Assembly (NCBI RefSeq): GCF_013030945.1
Contig: NZ_JABBXF010000051.1
Span: 1 to 64,000 of the forward strand
DNA: 64,000 bases
From: Streptomyces morookaense
GTDB taxonomy: Bacteria; Actinomycetota; Actinomycetes; Streptomycetales; Streptomycetaceae
Direction of reading: 5' to 3'
The notes under the pieces were generated by a model. That model worked only from the letters and a program-made list of their open reading frames with translations, had not been told where the DNA came from and ran no database searches. A program made the translations under genes and the position numbers. Shown here piece by piece: positions 1 through 10,004 of the stretch; the stretch's first letter is position 1; the number at the start of each line of letters is the position of its first letter.

Positions 1-252
1 GTTCGGAATTTCGTTTCCGGCCCCCTGTTGAATCGGGGTGTGCCTTCCGGCTTTCGCTTTCCGGCTTTGCCGACTTTATCAGATTCGTTCCGGCCGATCA
101 CATCGGCCTTTTCGCTTCCGACAGGGAGTCGAGGATGCTTCGTATGTGAAGGAACTTCACTGACCGAAGCCGGTGAGATACCAACCGTTGCCCGCGAGCT
201 GTCCCGCTCGCCGCAACCGTTTGAATCTACCTCCCCACCCAGACCGTGTCAA
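1..252 (-). promoter_or_regulatory. rRNA operon promoter and leader (16S gene lies left of window)
   Basis: Read on the minus strand, there is a near-perfect vegetative promoter: -35 TTGACA at 252-247, a 17-bp spacer and -10 TAGATT at 229-224. Downstream lies non-coding sequence with the motif TCTGATAAAGTCGG (about 96-83) and several GGAAA-type purine repeats. From memory these are typical of the long pre-16S leader of Streptomyces rrn operons, where the TCTGATAAAGTCGG-like segment recurs. The leader runs off the left edge, so the 16S gene is inferred. Open frames on the plus strand here are poor coding candidates. Additional upstream rrn promoters are likely but were not resolved. Confidence 0.7.
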
Positions 253-337
253 CAGTCTTGGCGAGGTGAAAAGGACACTAGCAGGACACCCGGCGTTCAT
301 GCACATCGGCCGTCACCGTCCGGCGCACGTCCCCGGG

Positions 338-952
338 CTACGCGAAGGACGAGGGCGGGGTCTCCAGGTCCTCGAGCTCGATGCCGGGGGCCGCCAGCAC
401 CACGTCGCCGGCGATGTGGATCGTGTGCCGCTCCCCCGTGTCCAGGGCGCTGACCTCGTACTCGTCCACTTCCAGGGGGCCGTTGTCAGTGGCGTGTGCT
501 GTCCTTCCCCTCAGCGCCCACGTCTGGTCGACGGTGAGGGGGGCGAGGACGGGGGACGTGAAGGCGACCAAGCGGATCCGGGTGGCGCCTGTGCCGAGGG
601 AAAGGCGGAGGAGGCGGGAGACGGCCACGTAGAAGGCGGGGGATGTGCCGGTGAAGGCGTGTGCGCGGACGTTGCCCTCGGAGGCGTGTTCGCCGGTCGC
701 GTCCGTGCGGACCCAGGTGACGCCCTCGAGCGCGCCGCCGCGTACCTGCCAGTCCCCGGCCTGGAGCTGGAGACGGATGGGGCGGCCGAGGTCGTCGATG
801 GCCAGGTCCACCGAGCCGGCCGGGTCGCCCGAGGGGGTGGTGATCTGTGAGACGTAGCGCCAGCCGGAGGGGCCGGTGGCGCAGTGGAAGTGCTCTTCAC
901 CGAGGGGGGTGTGGTCGTGCGGGTCGTGCAGGGAGTAGCGGCCGCGAGGCAT
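338..952 (-). CDS. Conserved hypothetical protein, 204 aa
   Basis: I do not recognise this protein. It is soluble, acidic, without signal peptide or membrane helix, and alternates short hydrophobic beta-strand-like segments with charged turns, which suggests an all-beta or mixed fold. The ATG at 952 is preceded by AAGGA at 9 bases, supporting the start. It follows ahcY on the same strand with a probable terminator between them (977-1007), so it is likely transcribed separately or by readthrough. A lipid- or ligand-binding role is possible from the beta-rich pattern, but nothing catalytic is visible. Confidence 0.75.
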   Translation of the reverse strand: MPRGRYSLHDPHDHTPLGEEHFHCATGPSGWRYVSQITTPSGDPAGSVDLAIDDLGRPIRLQLQAGDWQVRGGALEGVTWVRTDATGEHASEGNVRAHAFTGTSPAFYVAVSRLLRLSLGTGATRIRLVAFTSPVLAPLTVDQTWALRGRTAHATDNGPLEVDEYEVSALDTGERHTIHIAGDVVLAAPGIELEDLETPPSSFA

Positions 953-976
953 GGTGGGGTCCTTGACGGAAAGCGG

Positions 977-1007
977 ACAGGCCCCCGCCCAGGGGGCGGA
1001 GGCCTGT
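977..1007 (-). terminator. Probable terminator of ahcY
   Basis: Inverted repeat with 14-bp arms (977-990 and 994-1007), one C:A mismatch and a 3-nt loop, beginning about 40 bases after the ahcY stop. On the minus strand the stem is followed by CGCTTTCCG, a weak T-rich stretch. GC-rich stems with poor U-tracts are normal for Streptomyces terminators. Confidence 0.65.
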
Positions 1008-1045
1008 TCTATCAGCTCTGCCGGGTCCGGCGGCTGATGGTGCTG

Positions 1046-2503
<1,458 letters not shown>

Positions 2504-2581
2504 TCGGGCTGCTCCTCCTGAAAGGTCGAGCGAGGGTGGGTACCTGTGGCTGTGCACGCGGCCGGGCTGGATGTGTGCGGA

Positions 2582-2601
2582 CACACTGATCCACACTGAT
2601 C
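2582..2601. repeat. Perfect tandem 10-bp repeat in the ahcY-fruA divergent region
   Basis: CACACTGATC occurs twice back to back (2582-2591 and 2592-2601), about 80 bp upstream of the ahcY start. The 385-bp gap 2504-2888 between the divergent ahcY and fruA genes holds no convincing third gene. One turn of helix between copies is a common arrangement for binding sites of a dimeric or cooperative regulator. The regulator is unknown. Confidence 0.5.
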
Positions 2602-2888
2602 GAATCGCCCTTGACCGCAGCGCAGTCCGTCGGAGGCCCTCTCTCCCTCGGCCGGTCCGTCGTGCGGGCCGCCCGACCGCCATCAGCAGCGACGTCTGGC
2701 TCTGCCCCGAATCTACACCGGGTGCGGCGGAGAACCCCAGCCCCTTCTCGGCCCCGATCGGGCCGCCCGGAACGGCGATCCGGCGGACCGTCAGGTTCCG
2801 CCCGGGGCAATGAGCTTGGTCTCTCTCGCTTTGCTCCGCCCCTCCGGTGTTGCAGGATGCCGTCAACGCGAGTTGTGAGGAGATCCAT

Positions 2889-4856
2889 GTGACCAGTCCA
2901 GCCGGTCCTCCCCCCGCCGCGGGGTCGAGCGGGCGACGGCTCAAGCTGCTCGCGGTGACCGCCTGCCCCACCGGTATCGCCCATACGTATATGGCCGCGG
3001 AGAAGCTGGTGCAGGCCGCGCAGGCGCTCGGCCATGAGATCAAGGTGGAGACGCAGGGGTCGATCGGCGCGGAGAACGTCCTGACCGACAACGATGTCAG
3101 GGAGGCCGACGGCGTCATCATCGCCGCCGACAAGGACGTCGACCGCAGCCGGTTCGCCGGCAAGAGGGTGCTGGTGGTCGGCGTCGCGGAGGGAATCCAC
3201 CATCCCGAGCAGTTGATCGAGCAAGTGCAGTCGGCACCGGTCCACGAGGGCGACGGCGGCGGGATCCTGGCCGGAGCCGCGGGCGGCGGTGCGGGGAAGG
3301 GCCGCGGGGTCATGTACAAGGCGCTGATGAACGGCGTCTCGTACATGATTCCGTTCGTCGTCGTCGGCGGTCTGCTGATCGCGGTGTCCCTCGCCCTGGG
3401 CGGGCACCCGAACGCGAGCGGCGGGCTGGTGATTCCGGACGGCTCGTTCTGGAAGCACGTCAACGACATCGGTGTCATCGGTTTCACGCTGATGGTGCCG
3501 ATCCTGTCCGGCTACATCGCCTATGCGATCGCCGACCGGCCGGCGCTGGTGCCCGGCATGATCGGGGGCTGGATCGCCAACACCGGTGCGCTGTACGGCT
3601 CGAAGTCGGGTGCGGGCTTCATCGGTGCGATCGTCACGGGCTTCCTGGCCGGCTGTCTGGTGCTGTGGATCAAGAAGGTCAGGGTCCCGCGGTTCGTCCG
3701 GCCGATCATGCCGATCATCGTGATCCCGGTCGTGGCGACGTCCGCCCTCGGCCTGTTCTTCATCTATGTGGTGGGCCGGCCCATCGCCTGGGTCTTCGAG
3801 CATCTCACCGACTGGCTGGGCAGCCTGACCGGGGCGAGTGCGGCGCTGCTCGGCGTGCTCCTGGGGTTGATGATCGCCTTCGACATGGGCGGGCCCGTCA
3901 ACAAGACGGCGTTCCTGTTCGGCGCGGGGCTGGTCTCCAAGAACCCCGAGATCATGGGCATGTGCGCGGCCGCCATCCCGGTGCCGCCTCTCGGGCAGGG
4001 GCTGGCGACGCTGCTGCGGCGGCGGATGTTCGACGAGCAGGAGCGGGAGACCGGGCTGGCCGCGCTGTTCATGGGATTCTTCGGCATCACGGAGGGGGCG
4101 ATTCCGTTCGCTGCGGCCCGGCCTGCGCGGGTGATCCCGGCGAACATGCTGGGCGGCGCCGTGGCGGGCGCGGTCGCGGGCCTCGCGGCGGTGGAGGACA
4201 GCGTGCCGCACGGCGGGCCGATCGTGGCGGTGCTGGGCGCGGTGAGCGGGGTGCCGATGTTCTTCGTCGCCGTGGTCATCGGCGCGGTGGTCACGGCGTT
4301 GGCGACGGTCACGCTGATGTCGCTCGGCGGCACGCCCGTTGCCGTCGGCGGTCCCGCTGCTGCCGCGCCTCCTGTGGCCGTGCCGCCCGCGGCCCGGGCC
4401 GAGGTGCTGTCGGGGTACCTCACCGAGCGGACGGTGAGCCTCGGCCTGGCAGCGGAGGGCAAGGAGGCGGCCATCCGGGAGATGGCCGAACTCCTCGCCG
4501 GCACGGGCAGGGTGACGGATGTGGACGCGTTGACGGCGGCCGCGCTGGCGCGGGAGGAGCTCGGTACGACCGGGCTCGGCGAGGAGATCGCGATCCCGCA
4601 CGCGAAGACCGGTGCGGTGTCGGCTCCGGTCGTCGCCTTCGCCCGGTCCGGCGCGGGCATCGAGTGGGGGGCGCTCGACGGGACACGGGCGCGGCTGATC
4701 TTCATGATCGCGGTGCCGGAGGCGGCCGCAGGGGACGAACACCTGCGGATTCTGGCGCTGCTGGCGCGGAAGCTGCTGGACACGGGGTTCCGTGAGCGTC
4801 TGCTGGCAGCGGCGGGCACGGACGAGGTGATGGGGATCCTGGAGGAGATCCGCTGA
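2889..4856 (+). CDS. fruA: PTS fructose-type permease, EIIB-EIIC-EIIA fusion
   Basis: Membrane permease that imports and phosphorylates fructose (or a related sugar) using phosphate relayed from HPr. Domains of the 655-aa protein are in the order B-C-A. EIIB is near residues 18-110, with the phospho-cysteine C26 in ACPTGIAHT. EIIC spans roughly 140-480 with about ten hydrophobic segments and the GITEGAIPFA motif. EIIA is at 510-655 with phospho-histidine H571 in AIPHAKT. A Pro/Ala linker joins C and A. Start chosen at GTG 2889, preceded by GAGGAG at 8 bases; the upstream ATG at 2847 has no such site. Unlike usual fru operons, no fruR or fruK (1-phosphofructokinase) gene is adjacent. Confidence 0.93.
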   Translation: MTSPAGPPPAAGSSGRRLKLLAVTACPTGIAHTYMAAEKLVQAAQALGHEIKVETQGSIGAENVLTDNDVREADGVIIAADKDVDRSRFAGKRVLVVGVAEGIHHPEQLIEQVQSAPVHEGDGGGILAGAAGGGAGKGRGVMYKALMNGVSYMIPFVVVGGLLIAVSLALGGHPNASGGLVIPDGSFWKHVNDIGVIGFTLMVPILSGYIAYAIADRPALVPGMIGGWIANTGALYGSKSGAGFIGAIVTGFLAGCLVLWIKKVRVPRFVRPIMPIIVIPVVATSALGLFFIYVVGRPIAWVFEHLTDWLGSLTGASAALLGVLLGLMIAFDMGGPVNKTAFLFGAGLVSKNPEIMGMCAAAIPVPPLGQGLATLLRRRMFDEQERETGLAALFMGFFGITEGAIPFAAARPARVIPANMLGGAVAGAVAGLAAVEDSVPHGGPIVAVLGAVSGVPMFFVAVVIGAVVTALATVTLMSLGGTPVAVGGPAAAAPPVAVPPAARAEVLSGYLTERTVSLGLAAEGKEAAIREMAELLAGTGRVTDVDALTAAALAREELGTTGLGEEIAIPHAKTGAVSAPVVAFARSGAGIEWGALDGTRARLIFMIAVPEAAAGDEHLRILALLARKLLDTGFRERLLAAAGTDEVMGILEEIR

Positions 4857-4874
4857 GGCCGGCGGGCGCTGCGC

Positions 4875-5783
4875 TCAGCGTCTGATGTCCGGCTCCAGGT
4901 AGATCACCCGGGCGATCGGCACGGCCTCGCGGATGCGGGCTTCCGCCTCATCGATGGCGCGGGCCACCTGGGCCGCCGTGTCGTCGTGGCGGACCGCGAT
5001 CTTGGCGGCCACCAGGAGCTCCTCGGGGCCGAGGTGGAGGGTGCGCATGTGGATGACGGACGTGACGGTGTTCCCGTCCACCGCCGCCGCGCGGATCCTG
5101 GCCACCTGGTCAGGGCCCGCGGCCTCGCCCAGCAGCAGGGACTTGGTCTCGGCCGCCAGCACGAGGGCGATCACGACCAGCAGGGCGCCGATGCACAGCG
5201 TGCCGATGCCGTCCCACACCCCGTCCCCGGTGAGGAGCGTCAGACCGACGCCCCCCAGCGCGAGGACGAGGCCGATCAGGGCGCCGAAGTCCTCCAGCAG
5301 CACCACCGGGAGCTCGGGCGCCTTGGCCGTGCGGACGAAGGAGCTCCAGGACTGCTTGCCCCGCAGCTCGTTCGCCTCCTTGACGGCCGTGCGGAACGAG
5401 AAGCCCTCCGCGACGATGGCGAAGAGGAGCACGCCCACCGGCCAGTACCAGTGCTCCAGTTCGTGCGGGCTCCTGATCTTCTCGTAGCCCTCGTAGAGCG
5501 CGAAGACGCCGCCGATGGTGAACAGGACGATGCTGACGAGGAATCCGTAGACGTAGCGTTCGCGGCCGTAGCCGAAGGGGTGTTCCTCGGTCGCCTGCTT
5601 CCGGGCCTTCTTGCCGCCGAGCAGCAGCAGGGCCTGGTTGCCGGAGTCCGCGACGGAGTGGACGCCTTCGGCGAGCATCGACGACGAGCCGCTGAAGGCG
5701 AAGGCGATGAACTTGCCTGCCGCGATGGCCAGGTTGGCGCCGAGCGCGGCGACGATGGCCTTCGTACCGCCCGTTGCGCTCAT
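4875..5783 (-). CDS. Cation diffusion facilitator family transporter
   Basis: Probable divalent metal (Zn/Fe/Mn) efflux protein using the proton gradient. The 302-aa product has an N-terminal helix, then the metal-site motif HSVADSGNQ (HxxxD pattern) in helix 2, a cytosolic GYGRERYVYGF loop after helix 2 and a second acidic site LLEDFGALIG in helix 5. The C-terminal cytosolic domain (about 215-302) ends in IYLEPDIRR. The ATG at 5783 overlaps the manA stop by 4 bp (ATGA), so it is translationally coupled to manA. Metal specificity cannot be read from the sequence. It converges on fruA with 18 bp between stops. Confidence 0.9.
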   Translation of the reverse strand: MSATGGTKAIVAALGANLAIAAGKFIAFAFSGSSSMLAEGVHSVADSGNQALLLLGGKKARKQATEEHPFGYGRERYVYGFLVSIVLFTIGGVFALYEGYEKIRSPHELEHWYWPVGVLLFAIVAEGFSFRTAVKEANELRGKQSWSSFVRTAKAPELPVVLLEDFGALIGLVLALGGVGLTLLTGDGVWDGIGTLCIGALLVVIALVLAAETKSLLLGEAAGPDQVARIRAAAVDGNTVTSVIHMRTLHLGPEELLVAAKIAVRHDDTAAQVARAIDEAEARIREAVPIARVIYLEPDIRR

Positions 5784-7000
5784 GCGGCGCCGCCGTCGGT
5801 GGTGGCCCGGAAGACCGTTGCCTCGCCGAGGAGCACGACGTCTTCGCCGGCGGGGACGAAGGCGGACATGCCCGGATCCAGGGGCAGTTCGCGGCCCTCC
5901 ATGTTGCGGAGGACGACCGTGCCGGACGTGCACAGCAGGATCTGCGCGGCGCCGGACGGCAGTGCGGTGCCCGCGCCGTCGTCGCCCGCACAGGGGGCCA
6001 GGACGTAGCGCGAGAGCCGGAACTCGTGGACCGGGGTGTCGTAGACCTCCTCCCCCTCGGCGTCGGCCTCGGGCCGCAGCACCTCGGGGTCGGACGCCTC
6101 GAAGCGGACGACGCGCAGGAGTTCGGGGACGTCGATGTGCTTGGGGGTCAGGCCGCAGCGCAGGACGTTGTCGGAGTTGGCCATGATCTCGATGCCGAGG
6201 CCCTCGAGGTAGGCGTGCGGGACTCCGGCGCCGAGGTAGAGGGCCTCGCCGGGGAGCAGGCGTACGTGGTTGAGAAGCATGGCCGCGATGACGCCCGGGT
6301 CGCCGGGGTGGTGGTGGGCGAGGGAGGCGTAGGCGACGTACGCCTCGCGGTACGGGCCGTCGACGGCGCCGAGCCGCTCCGCCGCGGCGGCGGTCTTCGT
6401 CACCGTCCGGGCCATGGCCTCGGGTTCGGCGCCGAGGACGGCGGCGAGGACCTCGCGCAGGGCGGCCTCCTCGGGCTGCGCCCGCAGGATGTCGGCGTAC
6501 GGGACGAGGGAGTCGACGCCGAGTGCGCCGAGCAGGCCGGCCGTCGCCTCGGGGGCGCGGAAGCCGCAGAAACCCTCGAACGGGGTGAGGGCGCAGATGA
6601 GTTCGGGCTTGTGGTTGGCGTCCTTGTAGTTGCGGTGGGGGGCGTCGAGGGGAATGCCGCGGGCCTCCTCCTCCGCGTAGCCCGCTGCGGCCTGTGCCAG
6701 GTCGGGGTGGACCTGGAGGGAGAGCGGCGAGGCCGCGGCGAGGATCTTCAGCAGGAACGGCAGCCGGGGGCCGAAGCGTGCGACGGGTCCGGCGCCCAGC
6801 TCGCCCTCGGGGTCGGCGGCGATCACCTCGGACAGGGCTCGGGGCCCCTGTCCCCGGTCGATGCGGGAGGGCGCGCCGTGGTGGGCGCCCATCCACAGCT
6901 CCGCCTGGGGCTCGCCGGTGGGGTCGACGCCGAGCAGCCCGGGGATCGCGGTGGTGGAGCCCCAGGCGTAGGGGCGCACGGTGTTGGCGAGAAGGTCCAT
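5780..7000 (-). CDS. manA: Mannose-6-phosphate isomerase, type I
   Basis: Zinc enzyme interconverting fructose-6-phosphate and mannose-6-phosphate, the entry to GDP-mannose. The 406-aa product has all type I zinc ligands: Q96 and H98 in SLQVHPD, E133 in HKPEL and H262 in GVPHAYLEG. The signature NSDNVLRCGLTPKHID (275-290) is intact. Start at ATG 7000; the open frame runs further upstream but MDLLANTVRPYAWGS is the normal family N-terminus. It sits in a leftward mannose gene set: manB, Trm112, SIS protein, manA, then the overlapping cation transporter gene. Confidence 0.96.
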   Translation of the reverse strand: MDLLANTVRPYAWGSTTAIPGLLGVDPTGEPQAELWMGAHHGAPSRIDRGQGPRALSEVIAADPEGELGAGPVARFGPRLPFLLKILAAASPLSLQVHPDLAQAAAGYAEEEARGIPLDAPHRNYKDANHKPELICALTPFEGFCGFRAPEATAGLLGALGVDSLVPYADILRAQPEEAALREVLAAVLGAEPEAMARTVTKTAAAAERLGAVDGPYREAYVAYASLAHHHPGDPGVIAAMLLNHVRLLPGEALYLGAGVPHAYLEGLGIEIMANSDNVLRCGLTPKHIDVPELLRVVRFEASDPEVLRPEADAEGEEVYDTPVHEFRLSRYVLAPCAGDDGAGTALPSGAAQILLCTSGTVVLRNMEGRELPLDPGMSAFVPAGEDVVLLGEATVFRATTDGGAA

Positions 7001-7073
7001 GGGGGCTCTGTTCCTGACTGTCCTGGGTGGGCTGTCGGGGGACGACCGGGGTGGCGGGCGGGCGCGCGGCCGG

Positions 7074-8240
7074 TTACGACGTGGAGGCGAGCGCCAGGTA
7101 GACGGCGGCGAAGTCCGTGATGGAGAGCAGCTCCGCGGCGGTCTCCAGGGCGCTGCTGCCCTCGGTGGCCTCCAGCTCGCTGACGGGGGTGTCGCGGTGG
7201 AGGGCGAGCTCGCGGGCGGCGGGGGCGGGCGAGGTGACGTCGGGCTCCCGCTCGCGGAGCAGGACGACGCGGGCGTGCAGGGCGGCCTCCTGCTCCTCGA
7301 CCCGGTCGCGGAAGAAGTCTTCCGGATCGGCCCCGGCGGCAAAGGCCCCGGAGAGCAGGGCGCCGTGGGCGGTGAGCGCCTCGGGGAGCTCGGCGGCGAG
7401 GGCGGGGCGGCCGGCGAGCGCGGCGAGGACGGTCGCGAAGCGGCGGCCGGCCGCGGCGGCGAGCTCGCCCTCGCTCCAGATGAGCGGGAGGGTGTCGGCG
7501 ACCTCGGCCGCCAGAGTCTTGGCCGGGTTGCTGTACGTGGCGATGGCGGGGCCGCAGCGCTCGGCGACCTGGTCGAGGTGGTCGGCGAGCGCCTCCAGGG
7601 TCTCGGGCGGCGCGCTGAACAGGCCGAGGCGGTCGGCGAGGGCGAGCAGCGGGGTGAGCAGCGACCAGAGGGTGCCGGGGCCGGTGGGCAGCACGGCCCG
7701 GGTGCCTTCGTAGGCGTCGCCGCCGCGCGCCGCGGCGGCCTCGTACGGCGTGGCGGTGAGCGGCACGGCCAGGCCGCGGACCTGGGCGGTGGCCTCGGCG
7801 AGCGGGGAGCCCGCGGGGCTGACGGAGACGACGGTGCAGCCGCGCCGGTAGGCCTGCTCCAGCAGCACGGCGAGGCCCGGCTCCGTGCCGTCCGGGCTGG
7901 CGACGAGGAGCAGGTCGAGCGGTCCCGTCCAGCCGGGGAGGGTCCAGCGCAGGGCGCCGGGGGCGGGGGCCACGCCCGCCGGGCGGATCAGGGCGACGGG
8001 GCAGCTGCCGTCGGCGAGTGCCGAGAGCAGCTCCGCCGTGGAGCCGGCGGCCGGCCCGGGGCCGGCGACCAGGACGGCGCGCGGCCGGCCGTCCGGCTGC
8101 AGGGAGCCGATGCCGGCTTCCGTGGCGTTGCGCACGGCCGTGCGGACCCGGGCGCCGGATTCGGCGGCGCCGCGGAGCAGCCCGTGCAGATCGGCGCGGG
8201 AGAGGCCGTCGGGGTCATCGAGGAGTGACTCGTCGAACAC
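7074..8240 (-). CDS. SIS-domain sugar isomerase-like protein
   Basis: The 388-aa protein resembles the bifunctional phosphoglucose/phosphomannose isomerase family. It has a probable SIS fold: a Rossmann-like first half with a glycine-rich VAGPGPAAGS stretch near residue 58, a DLLLVASPDG segment, and a C-terminal helical half with IWSEGELAAAAGRR. Classical active-site residues are not obvious, so it may be a degenerate isomerase with a regulatory or structural role. It begins at GTG 8240 with GGAGG 11 bases upstream. Its place between manB and manA is conserved across actinobacteria as I recall (Rv3256c in Mycobacterium), which links it to mannose metabolism. Confidence 0.8.
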   Translation of the reverse strand: MFDESLLDDPDGLSRADLHGLLRGAAESGARVRTAVRNATEAGIGSLQPDGRPRAVLVAGPGPAAGSTAELLSALADGSCPVALIRPAGVAPAPGALRWTLPGWTGPLDLLLVASPDGTEPGLAVLLEQAYRRGCTVVSVSPAGSPLAEATAQVRGLAVPLTATPYEAAAARGGDAYEGTRAVLPTGPGTLWSLLTPLLALADRLGLFSAPPETLEALADHLDQVAERCGPAIATYSNPAKTLAAEVADTLPLIWSEGELAAAAGRRFATVLAALAGRPALAAELPEALTAHGALLSGAFAAGADPEDFFRDRVEEQEAALHARVVLLREREPDVTSPAPAARELALHRDTPVSELEATEGSSALETAAELLSITDFAAVYLALASTS

Positions 8241-8303
8241 CGTTGCTCAGCCTCCGATCGCCGAGGGGATACGCGTGCCTGGCTGCCTGCGGCAGCGGCG
8301 GGG

Positions 8304-8489
8304 TCAGGCGGGGCGGCGTGCCTCGTCCACGAGCAGGACGGGGATGCCGTCGCGGACGGGGTAGGCCAGGGCACAGCTCTGGCTCTCGCACACCAGCTCG
8401 GGGGTCTCCCCGGCCGCGTTCTCCTCGCGGAGGGGGGCATGGCACGCCGGGCAGGCGAGGATCTCCAGGAGACCGGCTTCGAGCGGCAT
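8304..8489 (-). CDS. Trm112-family zinc-ribbon protein
   Basis: The 61-aa protein is a single zinc ribbon: CPAC at residues 13-16 and a second pair C34/C39, with the family ending DGIPVLLVDEA. In other organisms Trm112 proteins activate methyltransferases; bacterial homologues are small stand-alone proteins of uncertain partner. A good site (GAAGGGAA) precedes ATG 8489. It lies between manB and the SIS gene, spaced about 60 bp from both, and is probably cotranscribed with them. Confidence 0.9.
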   Translation of the reverse strand: MPLEAGLLEILACPACHAPLREENAAGETPELVCESQSCALAYPVRDGIPVLLVDEARRPA

Positions 8490-8551
8490 GGGGATTCCCT
8501 TCGGGATGTGCGGTTCTGTGTGGTCAGCCTACCGCCGGGGGCCCGGCGCGC

Positions 8552-9910
8552 TCACGCCCTGACGATCGCCAGGACCTCGTCCCGCACGCGGGCCACGGTG
8601 GCCGCGTCGCGGGCCTCCACGTTGAGGCGGAGGAGGGGCTCGGTGTTGGACGCGCGGAGGTTGAACCACCAGTCGGGCGTGGTGACGGTCAGGCCGTCGA
8701 GTTCGTCGAGCTCGGCGCCTTCGGTGCCCTCGTACGCGGCGCGGACCGCTGCAGTGCGGCCGGCCTGGTCGGCGACGGTGCTGTTGATCTCGCCGGAGGC
8801 GGCGTAGCGGTCGTACTGCCGGACGAGCTCCGAGAGCGGGCCGGGCTGGCCGCCGAGCGCCGCCAGGACGTGGAGGGCCGCGAGCATGCCGGTGTCGGCG
8901 TTCCAGAAGTCGCGGAAGTAGTAGTGGGCGGAGTGCTCGCCGCCGAAGACGGCGCCGTGCGCGGCCATTTCCTGCTTGATGAAGGAGTGGCCGACGCGGG
9001 TGCGGACGGCCCTGCCGCCGTGCTCCCCGACGACCTCCGGCACCGACCAGGAGGTGATCAGGTTGTGGATGATCGTGCCGCCGGGGTGCTTGGCCAGCTC
9101 GCGGGCGGCGACCAGGGCGGTGATCGCGGAGGGCGGGACGGGCTCGCCGCGCTCGTCGACGACGAAGCAGCGGTCGGCGTCGCCGTCGAAGGCGAGGCCG
9201 ATGTCGGCGTGCGTCTCCCGGACCTTGGCCTGGAGGTCGACGATGTTCTTCGGGTCGAGGGGGTTGGCCTCGTGGTTCGGGAAGGTGCCGTCGAGCTCGA
9301 AGTACATGGGCACCAGGTCGACCGGCAGGCCGTCGAGGACGGTCGGGACGGTGTGGCCGCCCATGCCGTTGCCCGCGTCCACCACGACCTTCAGGGGGCG
9401 GATCCGGCCGAGGTCGACGAGGGAGCGCAGGTGCGCCGCGTAGTCCGCGAGGACGTCCCGCTCGGCGACCGTGCCGGGGACGGCCGCGGGCTCGGGGGCG
9501 CCGCTCTCCAGCCAGCCCTCCACGAGGGCGCGGATCTCGGCGAGGCCGGTGTCCTGGCCGACCGGGGCAGCGCCTGCGCGGCACATCTTGATGCCGTTGT
9601 ACTGCGCGGGGTTGTGACTGGCCGTGAACATGGCGCCCGGCAGGCCGAGTTGGCCGCTGGCGAAGTAGAGCTCGTCCGTGGAGCAGAGGCCGATCAGGGT
9701 GACGTCCGCGCCCCGCGCCGCCGCGCCGCGCGCGAAGGCCTGCGACAGGCCGGGCGAGGAGGGCCGCATGTCGTGGCCGACGACGATGGCACGGGCATCG
9801 GTGACCTGGGCGAAGGCGGCGCCGAACAGCTCGGCGAGCTTCTCGTCCCACTGCTCGGGGACGACGCCGCGTACGTCGTACGCCTTCACGATCTGCGACA
9901 GATCAGCCAC
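8552..9910 (-). CDS. manB: Phosphomannomutase / phosphoglucomutase
   Basis: Converts mannose-6-phosphate to mannose-1-phosphate for GDP-mannose synthesis. Four-domain alpha-phosphohexomutase of 452 aa with the phosphoserine loop TASHNPAQYNG (S98), the Mg-binding loop DGDADR (D242, D244) and the sugar-binding loop GGEHSAHYYF (323-332). Start is set at GTG 9910, which has AAGGAGG upstream, giving the typical VADLSQIVKAYDVRG N-terminus; an in-frame ATG at 9943 lacks a comparable site. It is the first gene of the leftward mannose operon. Confidence 0.95.
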   Translation of the reverse strand: MADLSQIVKAYDVRGVVPEQWDEKLAELFGAAFAQVTDARAIVVGHDMRPSSPGLSQAFARGAAARGADVTLIGLCSTDELYFASGQLGLPGAMFTASHNPAQYNGIKMCRAGAAPVGQDTGLAEIRALVEGWLESGAPEPAAVPGTVAERDVLADYAAHLRSLVDLGRIRPLKVVVDAGNGMGGHTVPTVLDGLPVDLVPMYFELDGTFPNHEANPLDPKNIVDLQAKVRETHADIGLAFDGDADRCFVVDERGEPVPPSAITALVAARELAKHPGGTIIHNLITSWSVPEVVGEHGGRAVRTRVGHSFIKQEMAAHGAVFGGEHSAHYYFRDFWNADTGMLAALHVLAALGGQPGPLSELVRQYDRYAASGEINSTVADQAGRTAAVRAAYEGTEGAELDELDGLTVTTPDWWFNLRASNTEPLLRLNVEARDAATVARVRDEVLAIVRA

Positions 9911-10004
9911 TGCCGACCCCTCCTTGAGTGCGGTTCGGGACACCGGTGCGTTTCATCGGGACACCAAACCTACCTGCCGCGTGTGACAACGGGCGTACGC
10001 GCTG

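Noticed and set aside
28..453. 141-codon plus-strand frame at the left edge
   Set aside because: Overlaps the rRNA leader and the 3' end of the minus-strand gene; Arg/Pro-rich second half is a shadow.
2504..2888. SAH riboswitch upstream of ahcY
   Set aside because: Looked for the conserved GAGGAGCGCUGC-type core and pseudoknot; none present, and SAH riboswitches are not expected in Streptomyces.
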